Origin: Chimonanthus salicifolius
Taxonomy: Eukaryota > Streptophyta > Magnoliopsida > Laurales > Calycanthaceae
NCBI GenBank assembly: GCA_013350335.1
Contig: CM023534.1
Location: forward strand, 18,867,302 to 18,931,301
Length of the DNA stretch: 64,000 nt
Direction of reading: 5' to 3'
Position 1 is the stretch's first letter. Each line of letters opens with the position of its first letter. The notes beneath the pieces were generated by a model. The model was not told the origin of the DNA. It was given only the letters and a program-made list of their open reading frames with translations, and made no database searches. Positions 1 to 10,460 of the stretch are shown in pieces. A program made the position numbers and the translations under genes.

Positions 1-40
1 ATGCAGTGGCCTTTAGCCCCCTTCTTTCGGCCAAAATTTC

Positions 41-48
41 TATAAATT
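41..48 (+). promoter_or_regulatory. TATA box of LTR family A, copy 1
   Basis: TATAAATT lies in a position shared with copy 2 (9570-9576) and copy 3 (44545-44552, minus). It is followed in all three by a CT-rich leader of about 100 bp. By copy 2 it sits about 790 bp inside the LTR, which sets the U3 length. Promoter function is inferred. Confidence 0.6.
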
Positions 49-241
49 GGCCTCTGCTGTGCTGATCAAACTCCCACCAGTTTCCTATCTTTCTTCTCTC
101 CCTCTCAGTCTCAGCTGCATTGTGTTTCCAGCCGATCACCCCTCTTTCCCAGACTCTGTTTTACTGTCTTTCAGTCACCCGTAAGCTTAGAAGGAGAGTT
201 TTCCAAAGACCGGATTTCTTAGCCCAGGAACTCCAGTGAAG

Positions 242-2067
242 GTAACCACTGTGTTCCTCTTTCAATTCTAGGTGGTTTAGAATCAAGAGAAACAGATTTT
301 GGTTTATTATGGAGTGTGTAAAATGGTTTCAAAGTCTAAGGAAAACCATGGGTTCTCTTGTACCCGTGAGGTTTTGGTTTTAAAATCGGATGGCCCTAGT
401 GAGCTTCAAGACTCCAAACCTTTCCATATGGAAATAGGACTCCTCATTGGACCGGCTAGATGTGGAAACCGAATCCGGAAAACCCACTGTTTTCGGATTC
501 AAATTTCATGTAATGTCTGCCTGTCACAGTGGAGGAAGACGACTCTCGGAAGGTCCGAGAGTCAATCTTCGGACGTTCTGTGGGTAATACCCTTCGGACG
601 TTTCGAAGATAACCCCTTGGACATTCCGAGCTTCACCTGAAGGCCGGAAGCGCCCGAGGCTATCTCGACCCAGCCGGATGTTCCGAGCAAAACTCGGAAG
701 GACCGAACCGACTCGGACGTTCCGAGCCTCACTTCGGATGTTCCGAGACTTACAGACTCACCGAGACACTATTTTCTCTATTTTCGGTTCGGATGGACTT
801 CAGATAATCCGAGACCCGATTTTCGGACGATCTAAATTAGACCCATGATCCAAGGTTAGTGACTAGTTTAGGTGTGGTTCGGATGATCCGAAGTCACAAT
901 ACCTGGTTCCGAGGCGTGTTCCGAGGGACACAATTTTTGAAGTAAAAAATGTTCTTGTTTGATGGTTATTTGATATGATGTGATGTTAGTACCTCATTTT
1001 TAATTAAAATGTGTACTAACCCCTCTTCTCTTATTACTATAGTGTATATACTATTGTATTCACTTCCAAGCCGACTCTATTGGTCGGGCACTGAGTGATC
1101 TCACTTTCAGGCTGACGCTATATTTGTCTGGCACTGAGTGACCTCGAGGCCTTACTCAAAATGTCAGATCTGGTCCTATCTAGAAGACAACCGAGAAGTG
1201 ACCTGAGGAATCTAGACCTAACTCAATAAGTCAATCTGGTCAATGCCCAGAAGACAATATGAGTTTTGAACTGAGCACCTTTTTATTATATTATCTTGTG
1301 GAATATTATAATTTAAAAAGGATAGAAACCTAGTAGGAAACTAAATTCCATGTACCTTGGATATTTTTAGGAAAACGTATGATTTCGAAATACTAGTTAT
1401 GTATATGTATTTGATGCTATGTATATTGATTGTGCACTTGTCTGTTTGTTTGAATAGAGACCGCGAAACCACACAGTTACGGTGAGGGAACTTAACTTTA
1501 CAGTTTGATGTAAATAGGTTTATTTGATATGGATCTTGAGCAATAAGTGGTTTCAGATTTGATGAACCCACTATGTGCCTAGACTTGACGCACTATGGTA
1601 AGAGTTCTTATGATGCTGGTAAATGTTATGATCAGACGAAATGTGTAATACTGTTTCCACGTGCCCTTGACTATTGAATCAATATCGGCCACATGGGAGA
1701 TAGTTTACGTCTACTGGACCATGGGTAGACCATGGGTGTCGTCAGTTGCTAACTTGAGGGTGTCAGTATCGGCCATGGGAGTGCCGGAGATATACTTGTA
1801 AGGATGTATTTTGACCGTGTCGGGACTTAATACTATTGTTGTCAGTATAGTATCTAGAGGCTACGTTGGATAACAGCAGTAATGGAAATATGATGAGAAA
1901 ATGGAAAGACAATTATGAGACTTTACTTGATATTGTGAATTTTTATTATCAAGCATGAGATATTATATCGCAACTGTTGATTATATACTAACTTGTTGTT
2001 TACTTTGAAAACTGCACTGTTATATTTCCTTCACTGGGCTAGTTATCTCACACCACTCACATTTCAG
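242..2067 (+). other. Putative LTR-internal intron, family A copy 1
   Basis: A donor-like AAG/GTAACC at 241-247 and an acceptor-like ACATTTCAG/GAG ending at 2067 bound 1826 nt. Both sites recur at matching places in copy 2 (9749-11590, acceptor changed to TTTCAAG) and copy 3 (44358 down to 42536). The acceptor follows a conserved block with CACTGGGCTAGTTA and a pyrimidine-rich run. A second GTAAGC donor candidate lies at 181. No transcript evidence is available, so the intron is an inference from conserved sites. Confidence 0.35.
540..910 (+). repeat. Array of short CG-containing palindromes in LTR A, copy 1
   Basis: About 14 imperfect copies of a 14-16 bp palindrome, near TTCGGACGATCCGAA, are spaced roughly 20-40 bp apart. 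Examples are CTCGGAAGGTCCGAG near 545 and CTCGGACGTTCCGAG near 712. The spacers are not conserved, but the array is kept in all family-A copies. Confidence 0.8.
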
Positions 2068-2512
2068 GAGATGAACCCAAGGAGGAGAACCCTCCGTTTG
2101 AAGCTTAGAGTGGATAAGTTGCGGCGTTGCTTTGGGATTCCCACTGAGGGGAATACCTTTGTATTTGTGCTTTTTGGTTCTTGAAACCATTTTCTTTTGT
2201 AAAGTACCGAGTGTGGTACTTAGTGTGTGTTAATGTGATGTACTAGGACTACTACGTTTCTGTAATTACTCTGATGTGATTTTGTAATGATAATTCAATG
2301 GTTGGATTATGTGATCTTGTTATGTGTTATTATTTATGTCTATTGTTGGGTAGACTTATGGTATATGTTTGAGTCCACATGTTGGATCATGTGTGACCTT
2401 TGGGCCCAACTGTTGATCCAGCCTAGTTAGAATGCTTGAGTGTTAGTTTAGTTTCAAAAAAAAAAAAAATTCAGTATCGTTCCGGACTCACCCTTCGGAT
2501 CGGGGCGTGACA

Positions 2513-2874
2513 AAATTTGTCTCCCCTAAGTCACATTGAGTTGTCAATTTCGTGATTGACTTTAACTGAGCCCTGTGTTGTCAATTTCGTGACCTTATTT
2601 TGACTGAGTTGGCCTTTGCTCTAAACTTAGTCTTTGGAATAACAACAAAGTCAAATCTGCTTAAAAATCTAGAAGCACCGAAAATTGGAAGGCAACGTAT
2701 CAAAGGCAGATAAACTCCATGTATGTCAACCATTGAAGGTAAAATGAACCTTAGACCTAGAATAACAATAGAGACCATAGTTTAAAATTTGAAAGACTTT
2801 TATTATTTCTCTAAAACTATTGGAAAATGTCCTGTTTTGGAGAGCTTTTGCAATCTATGAAATATATTTAATAT
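2513..2874. repeat. Older repeat between LTR A and the MITE, unassigned
   Basis: No coding potential is visible. Two copies of a phrase around TTGTCAATTTCGTGA occur at 2540 and 2580. Phrases such as AGCTTTCCAAA reappear at 3100, 8220 and 8410, which suggests that 2513-2874, 3067-3239, 5372-5554 and 7869-8782 are pieces of one older element split by later insertions. Confidence 0.4.
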
Positions 2875-3057
2875 GGGAAATGATTTGTGCACCCCCTATT
2901 TTTATCCAAGGTGCACTCTTTATGAGTGAAATGCCAGTTTTGCCCTCAACTTTTCTTTCCTTTTTCAATAAAGCACTCCCATTTTTACCCAAAACTGACA
3001 TTTCACTCATAGGGAGTGCACCTTGGGTAAAAATGGGGGGTGCATGAATCATTTCCC
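2875..3057. mobile_element. Mutator-type MITE, 183 bp, with 9-bp TSD
   Basis: The element is nearly a full palindrome. Its left end starts GGGAAATGATTTGTGCACCC, and the right end reads GGGAAATGATTCATGCACCC on the other strand. The similarity runs about 70 bp into each arm. The flanks are an exact 9-bp direct repeat, ATTTAATAT, at 2866-2874 and 3058-3066. A 9-bp TSD with GGG-starting inverted termini is typical of Mutator-like elements. It has no coding capacity, so it would depend on a transposase elsewhere. Confidence 0.9.
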
Positions 3058-3248
3058 ATTTAATATAAGTAAAAACACTATTATTGGATAGGGCACTATA
3101 AAAGCTTTCCAAAAAGACGAAGATCATCAAATTCTTATTTTTAGAAATCGACATATGTCGGTCCGACCTATTGGACTGTCGGTCCGATCCTTAACTTGAG
3201 AGAAGACACCCTCCTCTACTTGAATGGGTTACACCATACCTTTACAAA

Positions 3249-5362
3249 GGGAAGCTAATACAGATACCCAATTTTTCTTCCTCTACAAACCCGTTTTCGA
3301 ATTTTAGTAGCAAATTACCATTTTACCCTCGCACTTTCATTCATTCGAATGAACTACCAGTTCATTTTGGCATTCATTCGAATGAATCCTCAAGTGTATT
3401 TTTAATTCATTCGAATGAATAGGCTGAACAGTAACACGAATACTGCTCAGCCCCATTCATTCGAATGAATAGTAATAAAAATGACATTAATTCCATCTAT
3501 TCATTTGAATGAATCGATCGTTCATTTGAATGAACGTTCATTCGAATGGTTCATTCGTTCATTCGAATGAACTTACTTATGTAGAACATTTATTTAAATA
3601 ATAAAATTTCTTTTAAAATTTTAAACTTATTTTTTAAGCACTGTATTTTTAAAATTTCTCAAATTGAATATCCGGACTAATTACGATAACCTGATAAAAA
3701 TGCTTTAACACTTTAAGGTCTTTTGACACTTGTAAATATTTAAACATAGTATTTTACAAATAAGAGTATCCCTAAGCTATGCCGAAAACATATTTAGGAG
3801 TGTCAAAAGACGTTCAAGTCTTAAAGTTTTTTTATCAGATTATCGTAATTAGTCCAGATATTCAATTTGAGAAATTTTAGAAATACACAGTGCATTATTT
3901 AAATAATAAAATCTCCTTTAAAACTTTAAAGTTATTTTTTGAGTACTGTGTATTTCTAAAATTTCTCAAATTGAATATCTGGACTAGTTACGATAACCTG
4001 ATAAAAATACTTTAAGACTTTAATGTCTTTTGACACTTCCAAATGTGTTTTCGGCATAGCTTAGGGATACCTTTATTTGTAAAATACTGTGTTTTAAATA
4101 TTTATAAGTGTCAAAAGACCTTAAAGTTTTAAAGTATTTTTATCAGGTTATCGTAATTAATCCGAATATTCAATTTGAGAAATTTTGGAAATACACAGTG
4201 CTTAAAAAATAATATAACTGTCTATGTTTTAAAGAATATTTTATTATACATTTGAATGAATGGGCCTCATTCAGTATTCATTCGAATGAATGGGCCTCAT
4301 TCAGAATTCATTCGAATGATTGCTATTAAATAATAAACTTTATTTTAAAATTTTAAAGTTATTTTTTGAGCAGTGTATATTTTCAAAATTTCTCAAATTA
4401 AATATCCAGACTAATTATAATAACCTGATAAAAACACTTTAAGACTTTAAGGTCTTTTGACACTCCTAAATATTTAAAACACAGTATTTTACAAATAAGG
4501 GTATCTCTAAGCTATGCTGAAAACGCATTTGGAAGTGTCAAAAGACCTTAAAGTCTTAAAGTATTTTTATCAGGTTATCGTAATTAGTCCGGATATTCAA
4601 TTTGAGAAATTTTAGAAATACATAGTACTTAAAAAATAACTTTAAAGTTTTAAAGGAGATTTTATTATTTAAATAATGTGCTGTGTATTTCTAAAATTTC
4701 TCAAATTGAATATCTGGACTAATTACGATAACTTGATAAAAATATTTTAAGACTTTAAGCTCTTTTGGCACCCCCAATGTGTTTTCGGCACAGTCAAGGA
4801 ATACCCTTATTTGTAAAATACTGTGTTTTAAGCATTTGGAAGTATAAAAAAACCTTGAAGTCTTACAGTATTTTTATCAGGTTATTGTAATTAGTTTGGA
4901 TATTTAATTTGAGAAATTTTGGAAATACAAAGTGCTTAAAAAATAAGTTTAAAATTTTAAAAGAAATTTTATTATTTAAATAAATGTTCTACATAAGTAA
5001 GTTCATTCGAATGAACGATCGGTTCATTCGAATGAACGTTCATTCAAATGAACGATCGGTTCATTCGAATAAATGATCGATTCATTCGAATGAATAGATG
5101 GAATGAAGGTCATTTTTATTACTATTCATTCGAATGAATGGGGCTGAGCAGTATTCCGTATTACTGTTCAGCCATTCATTCGAATGAATTGAAAATATAC
5201 TTAAGGATTCATTCAAATGAATGGATTCATTCAAATGAATGCCAAAATGAACTGGCAATTCATTCGAATGAATGAAAATACGGGGGTAAAATGGTAATTT
5301 GCCACTAAAATCCGAAAACGGGAGTATAGAGGTAGAGAAATCGGGTGTCTATATGGGCTCCC
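3249..5362. mobile_element. Fold-back Mutator-type element, 2114 bp, nested palindromes
   Basis: The left end starts GGGAAGCTAATACAGATACC, and the right end reads GGGAGCCCATATAGACACCC on the other strand. Exact 9-bp TSDs CTTTACAAA flank it at 3240-3248 and 5363-5371. The two arms (about 3249-4280 and 4300-5362) are inverted copies of each other. Within them lie four modules of about 310 bp (near 3593, 3893, 4326 and 4661), each itself an inverted repeat. The outer parts and the centre carry about 20 copies of the palindrome ATTCATTCGAATGAAT or close variants. There is no ORF. Termini and TSD length resemble the MITE at 2875-3057, so both may use the same transposase. Confidence 0.88.
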
Positions 5363-5371
5363 CTTTACAAA

Positions 5372-5554
5372 TTACCACAAATGATAGGAATAAAATAGAG
5401 CGTGAGAATTACCAATAACGTTTGCCTTTTTTAGACCAAAAATGACTTTCTACGCAAGATAGATCTATCTATAGCCAATGAGAGGTTTCTCGCTCTTAAC
5501 TGAGGTTGAAAAAGATTTGTTCTGCACTAGAACAGGTTGACCTCTCCTCAAAGA
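5372..5554. repeat. Older host repeat between fold-back element and LTR B
   Basis: This 180-bp stretch is interrupted sequence between two TSD-bounded insertions. It appears to continue the unit seen before 3240. No ORF or known motif was found. Confidence 0.4.
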
Positions 5555-5559
5555 GGGGT

Positions 5560-7863
5560 TGTAACGCCCCGTCCCGCTACGGGTGCGTTATCTCTGAAAA
5601 AAAAAAAAATCTCAGAAGTCATCAAGACAGATATCGGGTGTAAAAGCAGCAATTTTTTTTTTCTTCTCAAACGGGGTAACCTACTTCCCTCCAACAGTCA
5701 ACAAGTTCAAAACTAGAATAAACACAACGAACCACAAATGTAAACTAATCAACAGATTATACAGTCATCTAAACAAAGATGTGATTGAAACTATGTATCT
5801 AAAGTTCTCAAACATCAAACAAAGCATAAACATAAGCTTTTATTCTCTACTACTCCTCTCCTGGTACTTGCTCAAGGGACCCGCCTGGCCCTTCCGCGAT
5901 TGGAGCACCTGAAAGGTAAGGGATTAGTAAAACAGCCCAGCGAAAGAACATATCACATTTTAACAAGATAGATGTAGATCACATATGAAATGGGCAGTAA
6001 ATATCACAAGTGAATAAAACATACATGCATACCATACTCAACTACCATATTTACCGATATTCCATTAACCAAATCCAAGAAATCATCCCCATAATCCATA
6101 TTAGGTCCTCCAACAAATCCCGGTCTCCCTACCAGTATCATTGGGAGACTAAAGGATACACAACTACCTCACCCACATGAGTCGTGTTGGAAACCACCTC
6201 GACCATGCTCGAGGGAACCAAACTCTAAGGCAGGCACCTCGACCGCTGGAACACAACGGGGAAACCCACATCTCTTATGGGGGTTTCGACTGCCGGAGCG
6301 TAACGGAAAAGTCCTCCCAACCACCAAGCTTATCTCATCATCATAAATGCATGCACATAAACAAAATCTCCCATGCATGCACATGGTATCATGATCATGT
6401 ATGACAACACAAACATGATCTGACATGACATCAATATCAACAACCTGCATCATTATGCGGTTAACGACACCTAACAATGCTTAGCTCATACTTTCATATC
6501 CAACATACGATTACATTTACATCTTATGCATAGACACTCAATAAATCACAACATCTTCCAACTATCGTGTTCACATCCATCATAATATCATATATGTGTT
6601 ATGATTAATCACAATCACAAACATGTTTTCAACAACCTTCAAATATCAAAAATCATTCATTCAATAAAATTTTCCATTAATCATATACAATTGACATGGG
6701 TGCACCCAAACGGATCCCTGCCACATATTCATTTCAATGGTTCCCTTACTGAGTGGCTTAATAAATGAAAGGGTCTCATCCAGGTCAATCGATGTTCAAG
6801 GTTCTAGGTTAAGAATGCAAATGCATGCTAAAACAGTGATAAGTCCCCTCACCGCGTGTGTGGGGTCGAAAGTCCAAAGCGAGCAAGCAACTTGTTTGGG
6901 TTGAAGGGAGTTCAATCTGTAGAAATAAGGAGGAACGGATAAGTAATTAAGACAAAACGAGTGCAAAAAGAATCCGGGGAGAAAACGGGACCTAAAACTG
7001 GGCCGGGTCTAAAAACGGGCCGGGCTTGAAAACGGGCTTTGAAAAAGGCCGGCTCTAGGCCAGTGGGCCGAGTGGATGGGTTGCCTCCCCAGCCCAAGGG
7101 CCGGGTTGACTGACTCAATTGAGTCGACTCGGCACTCGGCCGAGCGACTAAGTCACTACTGAGTGGGAGGGAAAGAGGGGGAAAAAAAACAAGGAAGAAA
7201 ATCCAGAAAGGGGAAAGAGGGAAAATAAAAAGAGAAAACAAGGAAAATCAGAGAAATGAAGGAAAGGAAGAAGAAAGAAAAGGGAAACCGAGCAAAATCG
7301 GGAGAAATCCCAAAAAATTGAAGAAAAGGGAAGAGAAAATAGGGAAAAAAAATAAGGGGAAACTGGTCGAGGTAGTGAAGGAGGAGAGGAAGAAATCGAG
7401 GGAGAGAGAGAGAGAGAAGGAGAAGAAGCTTACCGTCGCCGGAGGAGAAGAAGAAAGTCGCCCGTCGGGAGGGAAGGGAAGAAGAAGAAGAAGAAGAGAG
7501 TTGCCGTTGGGGGAACGGCGGCACTGTAGACGGCTATGGTGTCGCCAAAAAAAAAAGGGAAGTTTAAAAGGGGCAGGGTTTAGGGTTTTGGCCATTTTTT
7601 TTTTTAGAAGAAAAGAAAAACTCGAAGAAGGAATCCGAAATATCTTGGACTAGAAAACGTGTGACGTTTAAACAAGTTTTCATGACAATTACGCAATAAT
7701 GGTAAAATTACCAAAATGCCTTTCGAGTTCCCGAACTCGAAAACAGGTAAACTGGGCCCACCATGGCACCCACACTCTCTTCATTGTTACCAAGGTCCCT
7801 AAAACAACTTAGAGATTGGAAAATCTCTTCGAAAATTAGAAAAATTCGGGACGGGTCATTATA
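5560..7863 (-). mobile_element. Solo LTR, family B, 2304 bp, TSD GGGGT
   Basis: It starts TGTAACGCCCCGTCCCG and ends CGGGACGGGTCATTATA, imperfect inverted termini with the last CA decayed to TA. Exact 5-bp TSDs GGGGT lie at 5555-5559 and 7864-7868. The minus orientation follows from a CT-rich leader (GA-rich on the plus strand, 7150-7600) and from the conserved block TTACCTTTCAG at 5909-5920. No primer-binding site or coding region adjoins it, so recombination between two LTRs probably removed the rest. Predicted peptides in 7150-7650 are low-complexity artefacts. Confidence 0.88.
5909..7433 (-). other. Putative LTR-internal intron, family B
   Basis: On the minus strand a strong donor-like site GACG/GTAAGC is at 7433, and an acceptor-like CCTTACCTTTCAG/GTGC ends at 5909. 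The order matches family A: CT-rich leader, donor, long non-coding stretch, conserved acceptor block. No transcript evidence is available. Confidence 0.3.
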
Positions 7864-7868
7864 GGGGT

Positions 7869-8782
7869 CGCCCGCTCTGAGTTTGGCAGATTTGCACAAC
7901 TTGACTAAAACAACCATAACTTGAGCTACAGAGTTCGTGTTTGCGTGTTCTTGTGCTCGATGGAAAGGTATTTGAGAGATCTATCTTCATTAAATTTCAG
8001 CCATTTTGGAGTTCTTTTAATAGTTAAAATATGTTCTCAAAGTCAAGTAAGTTTCATCCAACCCAAGAACCACCCAGTTTTACCTTGTTTGTACCTTTTA
8101 CTAGAATGCTTATAACTTGGTCTACACAACCCAAATTAATGTGATCTTAGACTTTTGAAAAAGATTTTTAATTTTCTATCCACTCATAAAATTTCATAAA
8201 TTTTAGAATTCATTTGATAGTTCAAACGAGCTTTCCAAGACTGGGTAGATTCATAACCAAATTGTTTTACCCTATTCTGTACCCTTTCATTGAAATACTT
8301 ATAACTTGAGCTATACAACTTGAATTTGGGTTAATCTTTAGTCTTTTTGTAAAGCTCTTTAAGTGTTCTATCAAATCATAAAGATTTTACTAATATATTT
8401 GATAGAAACCAAGAGCTTCCAAAGACAAGTCAATTTCCATCTATTTTAGAAAAACAATAAGTTCTACCAAATTTTAAACAATGGATTCTAAGGTCTTTCT
8501 AGGTTCATCCTAAGGTCCATTACATGAATTTGGTTGGTATAGATGGAGTTTGAATTGTTTAGAGTAATGCCTTCCAATCTTCGCTACTTTTAGTCTTCAA
8601 GTTTGATTTCATTTTGTCGCTTTTCCAGAGGAACAGTTCAGGACACAGACGAAGTCAATCACAACACACTCACAGAATTGAAAACTCAGGACACAATTTC
8701 ACTCGGTCACGGAATTGACAACACAGGAAATGCAGATTTAACTTTTAGGCCAACAAATGTGTTAGCCATGTTGGGTGTTGTT
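7869..8782 (+). repeat. Three tandem ~190-bp degenerate units
   Basis: Units start near 7905, 8101 and 8291. Each has a phrase close to CTTATAACTTGAGCTACACA, followed by an aligned AT-rich body with GATCTTTAGACTTTT-like and GAGCTTTCCAAAGAC-like parts. Related units lie in reverse orientation at 12660-13040. The segment 8480-8782 continues the same older element up to the LTR A insertion. No ORF is supported. Confidence 0.65.
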
Positions 8783-9569
8783 TGTAATACCCTGACCCAA
8801 ATTAAGCGTAATCCGTTTAATAAGTCCTTCTTACACCGGTTAATCTCGATGATTACAGTTAGGGATTTATGAAAAGCCCAGGCGTGGCCCAATCTGAGCT
8901 CGAAAACTCAATGATCCAGCTCGTCCAACTGAAGGGGTAAAATGGTAATTTACCACTTATTAATATTATTTTATTATTTATGTCATTATGTAATTATTAC
9001 TGGATGATATTTTTTTCCTTAATCAAGGATTTCTAGTTCTGATTTCAGAATTATTTTATTTTCAGAAAATGATATTTAAAACCGCCCGAAAAGACCCCGA
9101 GAAGGGGAAATAAATATTTTTAAATGATTTTAGAAATGGGAAAATTTTTGAGACAAACATTTTATGTTAGACCATTTTATTTCGGTTTAGTTTATTCTTT
9201 CAAACCTTGAAAATGAGGATTTTAATTTATTTTATTTGACACAAGTTTAATTAAGTAAATAGTGTCAAATTATGGATTTTGTTTAGCTCTATGATTTTTA
9301 ATGAGTTTTAAATCGCCAAACTTTAATGGTAATTAGAGTTTTTAAAACCCAACATTTTTGTTAAGTTGGATTAAATTTATCAAGCTTTAAAAGTATTGTT
9401 TCTAGTTAAAAATTAAATTTAGTCGAAATTGGACCTTTTGCAAAAACCAAAACTATCAACCAGGGACTTATTTGCAACCAACAATAATTCTTTGCCGATT
9501 ACTGTATCGGACTTCGGCCAGTCGCTGCATGCAGCGCCCATTGGCCATCACGGATTGCCCAAGTTCCTC

Positions 9570-9576
9570 TATAAAT
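9570..9576 (+). promoter_or_regulatory. TATA box of LTR family A, copy 2
   Basis: TATAAAT is at the same position relative to the CT-rich leader and donor-like site as in copies 1 and 3. Transcription would start about 30 bp downstream. The function is inferred. Confidence 0.6.
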
Positions 9577-10069
9577 CACCCTCTTCTCAGTTGGTTAAAC
9601 CCCTCAGCTAGTCTCTATCTCTCAGCTCTGAGAGAACAAGACCGATCTCTCTCCCTCAGTCTCTCTATTTTTCAAATTTTGGTTGACAGTAAGCTTAAGA
9701 GGAAGATTTTTCAAATTTGGGATTTTCAACCCAGGAACCGAAGTGAAGGTAACATTTGCGTTCCTTTTTAAATTTCAGTCAGTTTATAATCAAGTAGAAG
9801 CAAATTTGACTGAGTTTTGAGTGTGTAAAATCGATTTGAAGTTTAAGGAAAAATATGGATTTCTTGTGTCAACTTGGTTTTGGTGTTAAAATCCGATGGT
9901 TTAATCACTGTTAAAGCTTTAAATTATTCCCTAAGGTAAGAGGACTCACTGAGGAGTCCATCTGAACGGTTGGATGTGAAAACAGAATCCAGAAAATCCA
10001 CTGTTTCTGGATTCTTATTACATGCACTGCTGCCCGTTACTGTCTGCTGTTGCAGACAGAGGAGGAAGA

Positions 10070-10460
10070 CTACTCTTGGATGGTCCGAGAGTTGTGCTTC
10101 GGACGGTCCAAAGGTGACCCTTCGGACGGTCCGTGAGTGACATCTTCGGGCATTTTGAACTTGAGTTTGGGACTTCGAAATGTTCAGAGGCCAACCATTC
10201 TCCCGCCTCTACTCCGGATCATTCCGAGCTATCTTCGGAAGGACCTAGAGGTTCGGACGATCCGAGCTTTTCTCAACATGTTCCGAGACACATTAAGACC
10301 CATCGAAGCCTGTTTTCTGTTTTTTTTTTTTTGGCTCGGAAGGAGCTTTGGACGGTCCGAGACCTGACCTTCTGACGGTCCGAGGACAGATCCATGTTCC
10401 GAAGTCTGTGGACTAGTTTAGGCCGTGGTTTAGATGATCCGAACCCATAATACCTGGTTC
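10070..10460 (+). repeat. Palindrome array in LTR A, copy 2
   Basis: More than ten imperfect palindromes of the type TTCGGACGGTCCGAA occur, for example near 10075, 10098, 10117, 10255 and 10348. Spacing and order match copies 1 and 3 only loosely, while the palindromic cores are retained. Confidence 0.8.

Larger units (their letters stand above)
1..2512 (+). mobile_element. LTR family A, copy 1 (left end outside window)
   Basis: This stretch matches, in order, the last three quarters of the solo LTR at 8783-12004, and in reverse orientation the LTR at 42107-45332. It starts just upstream of a TATA box and ends in GGGGCGTGACA at 2512, the expected CA terminus. About 750 bp of the 5' part lies outside the window, so no TSD can be tested. 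It contains a palindrome array (540-910), two tandem duplications around 1059-1260, and a short A-tract near 2460. The predicted peptide at 299-640 is not conserved between LTR copies and is not a gene. Whether this is a solo LTR or the end of a full element cannot be seen. Confidence 0.85.

Noticed and set aside
299..640. 113-codon ORF in LTR family A
   Set aside because: The frame is not kept in copies 2-4, and its composition follows the palindrome array.
7150..7650. Several ORFs on both strands rich in Lys/Glu/Arg or Ser/Phe/Leu
   Set aside because: They come from the GA/CT-rich leader of LTR family B and are low-complexity translations.
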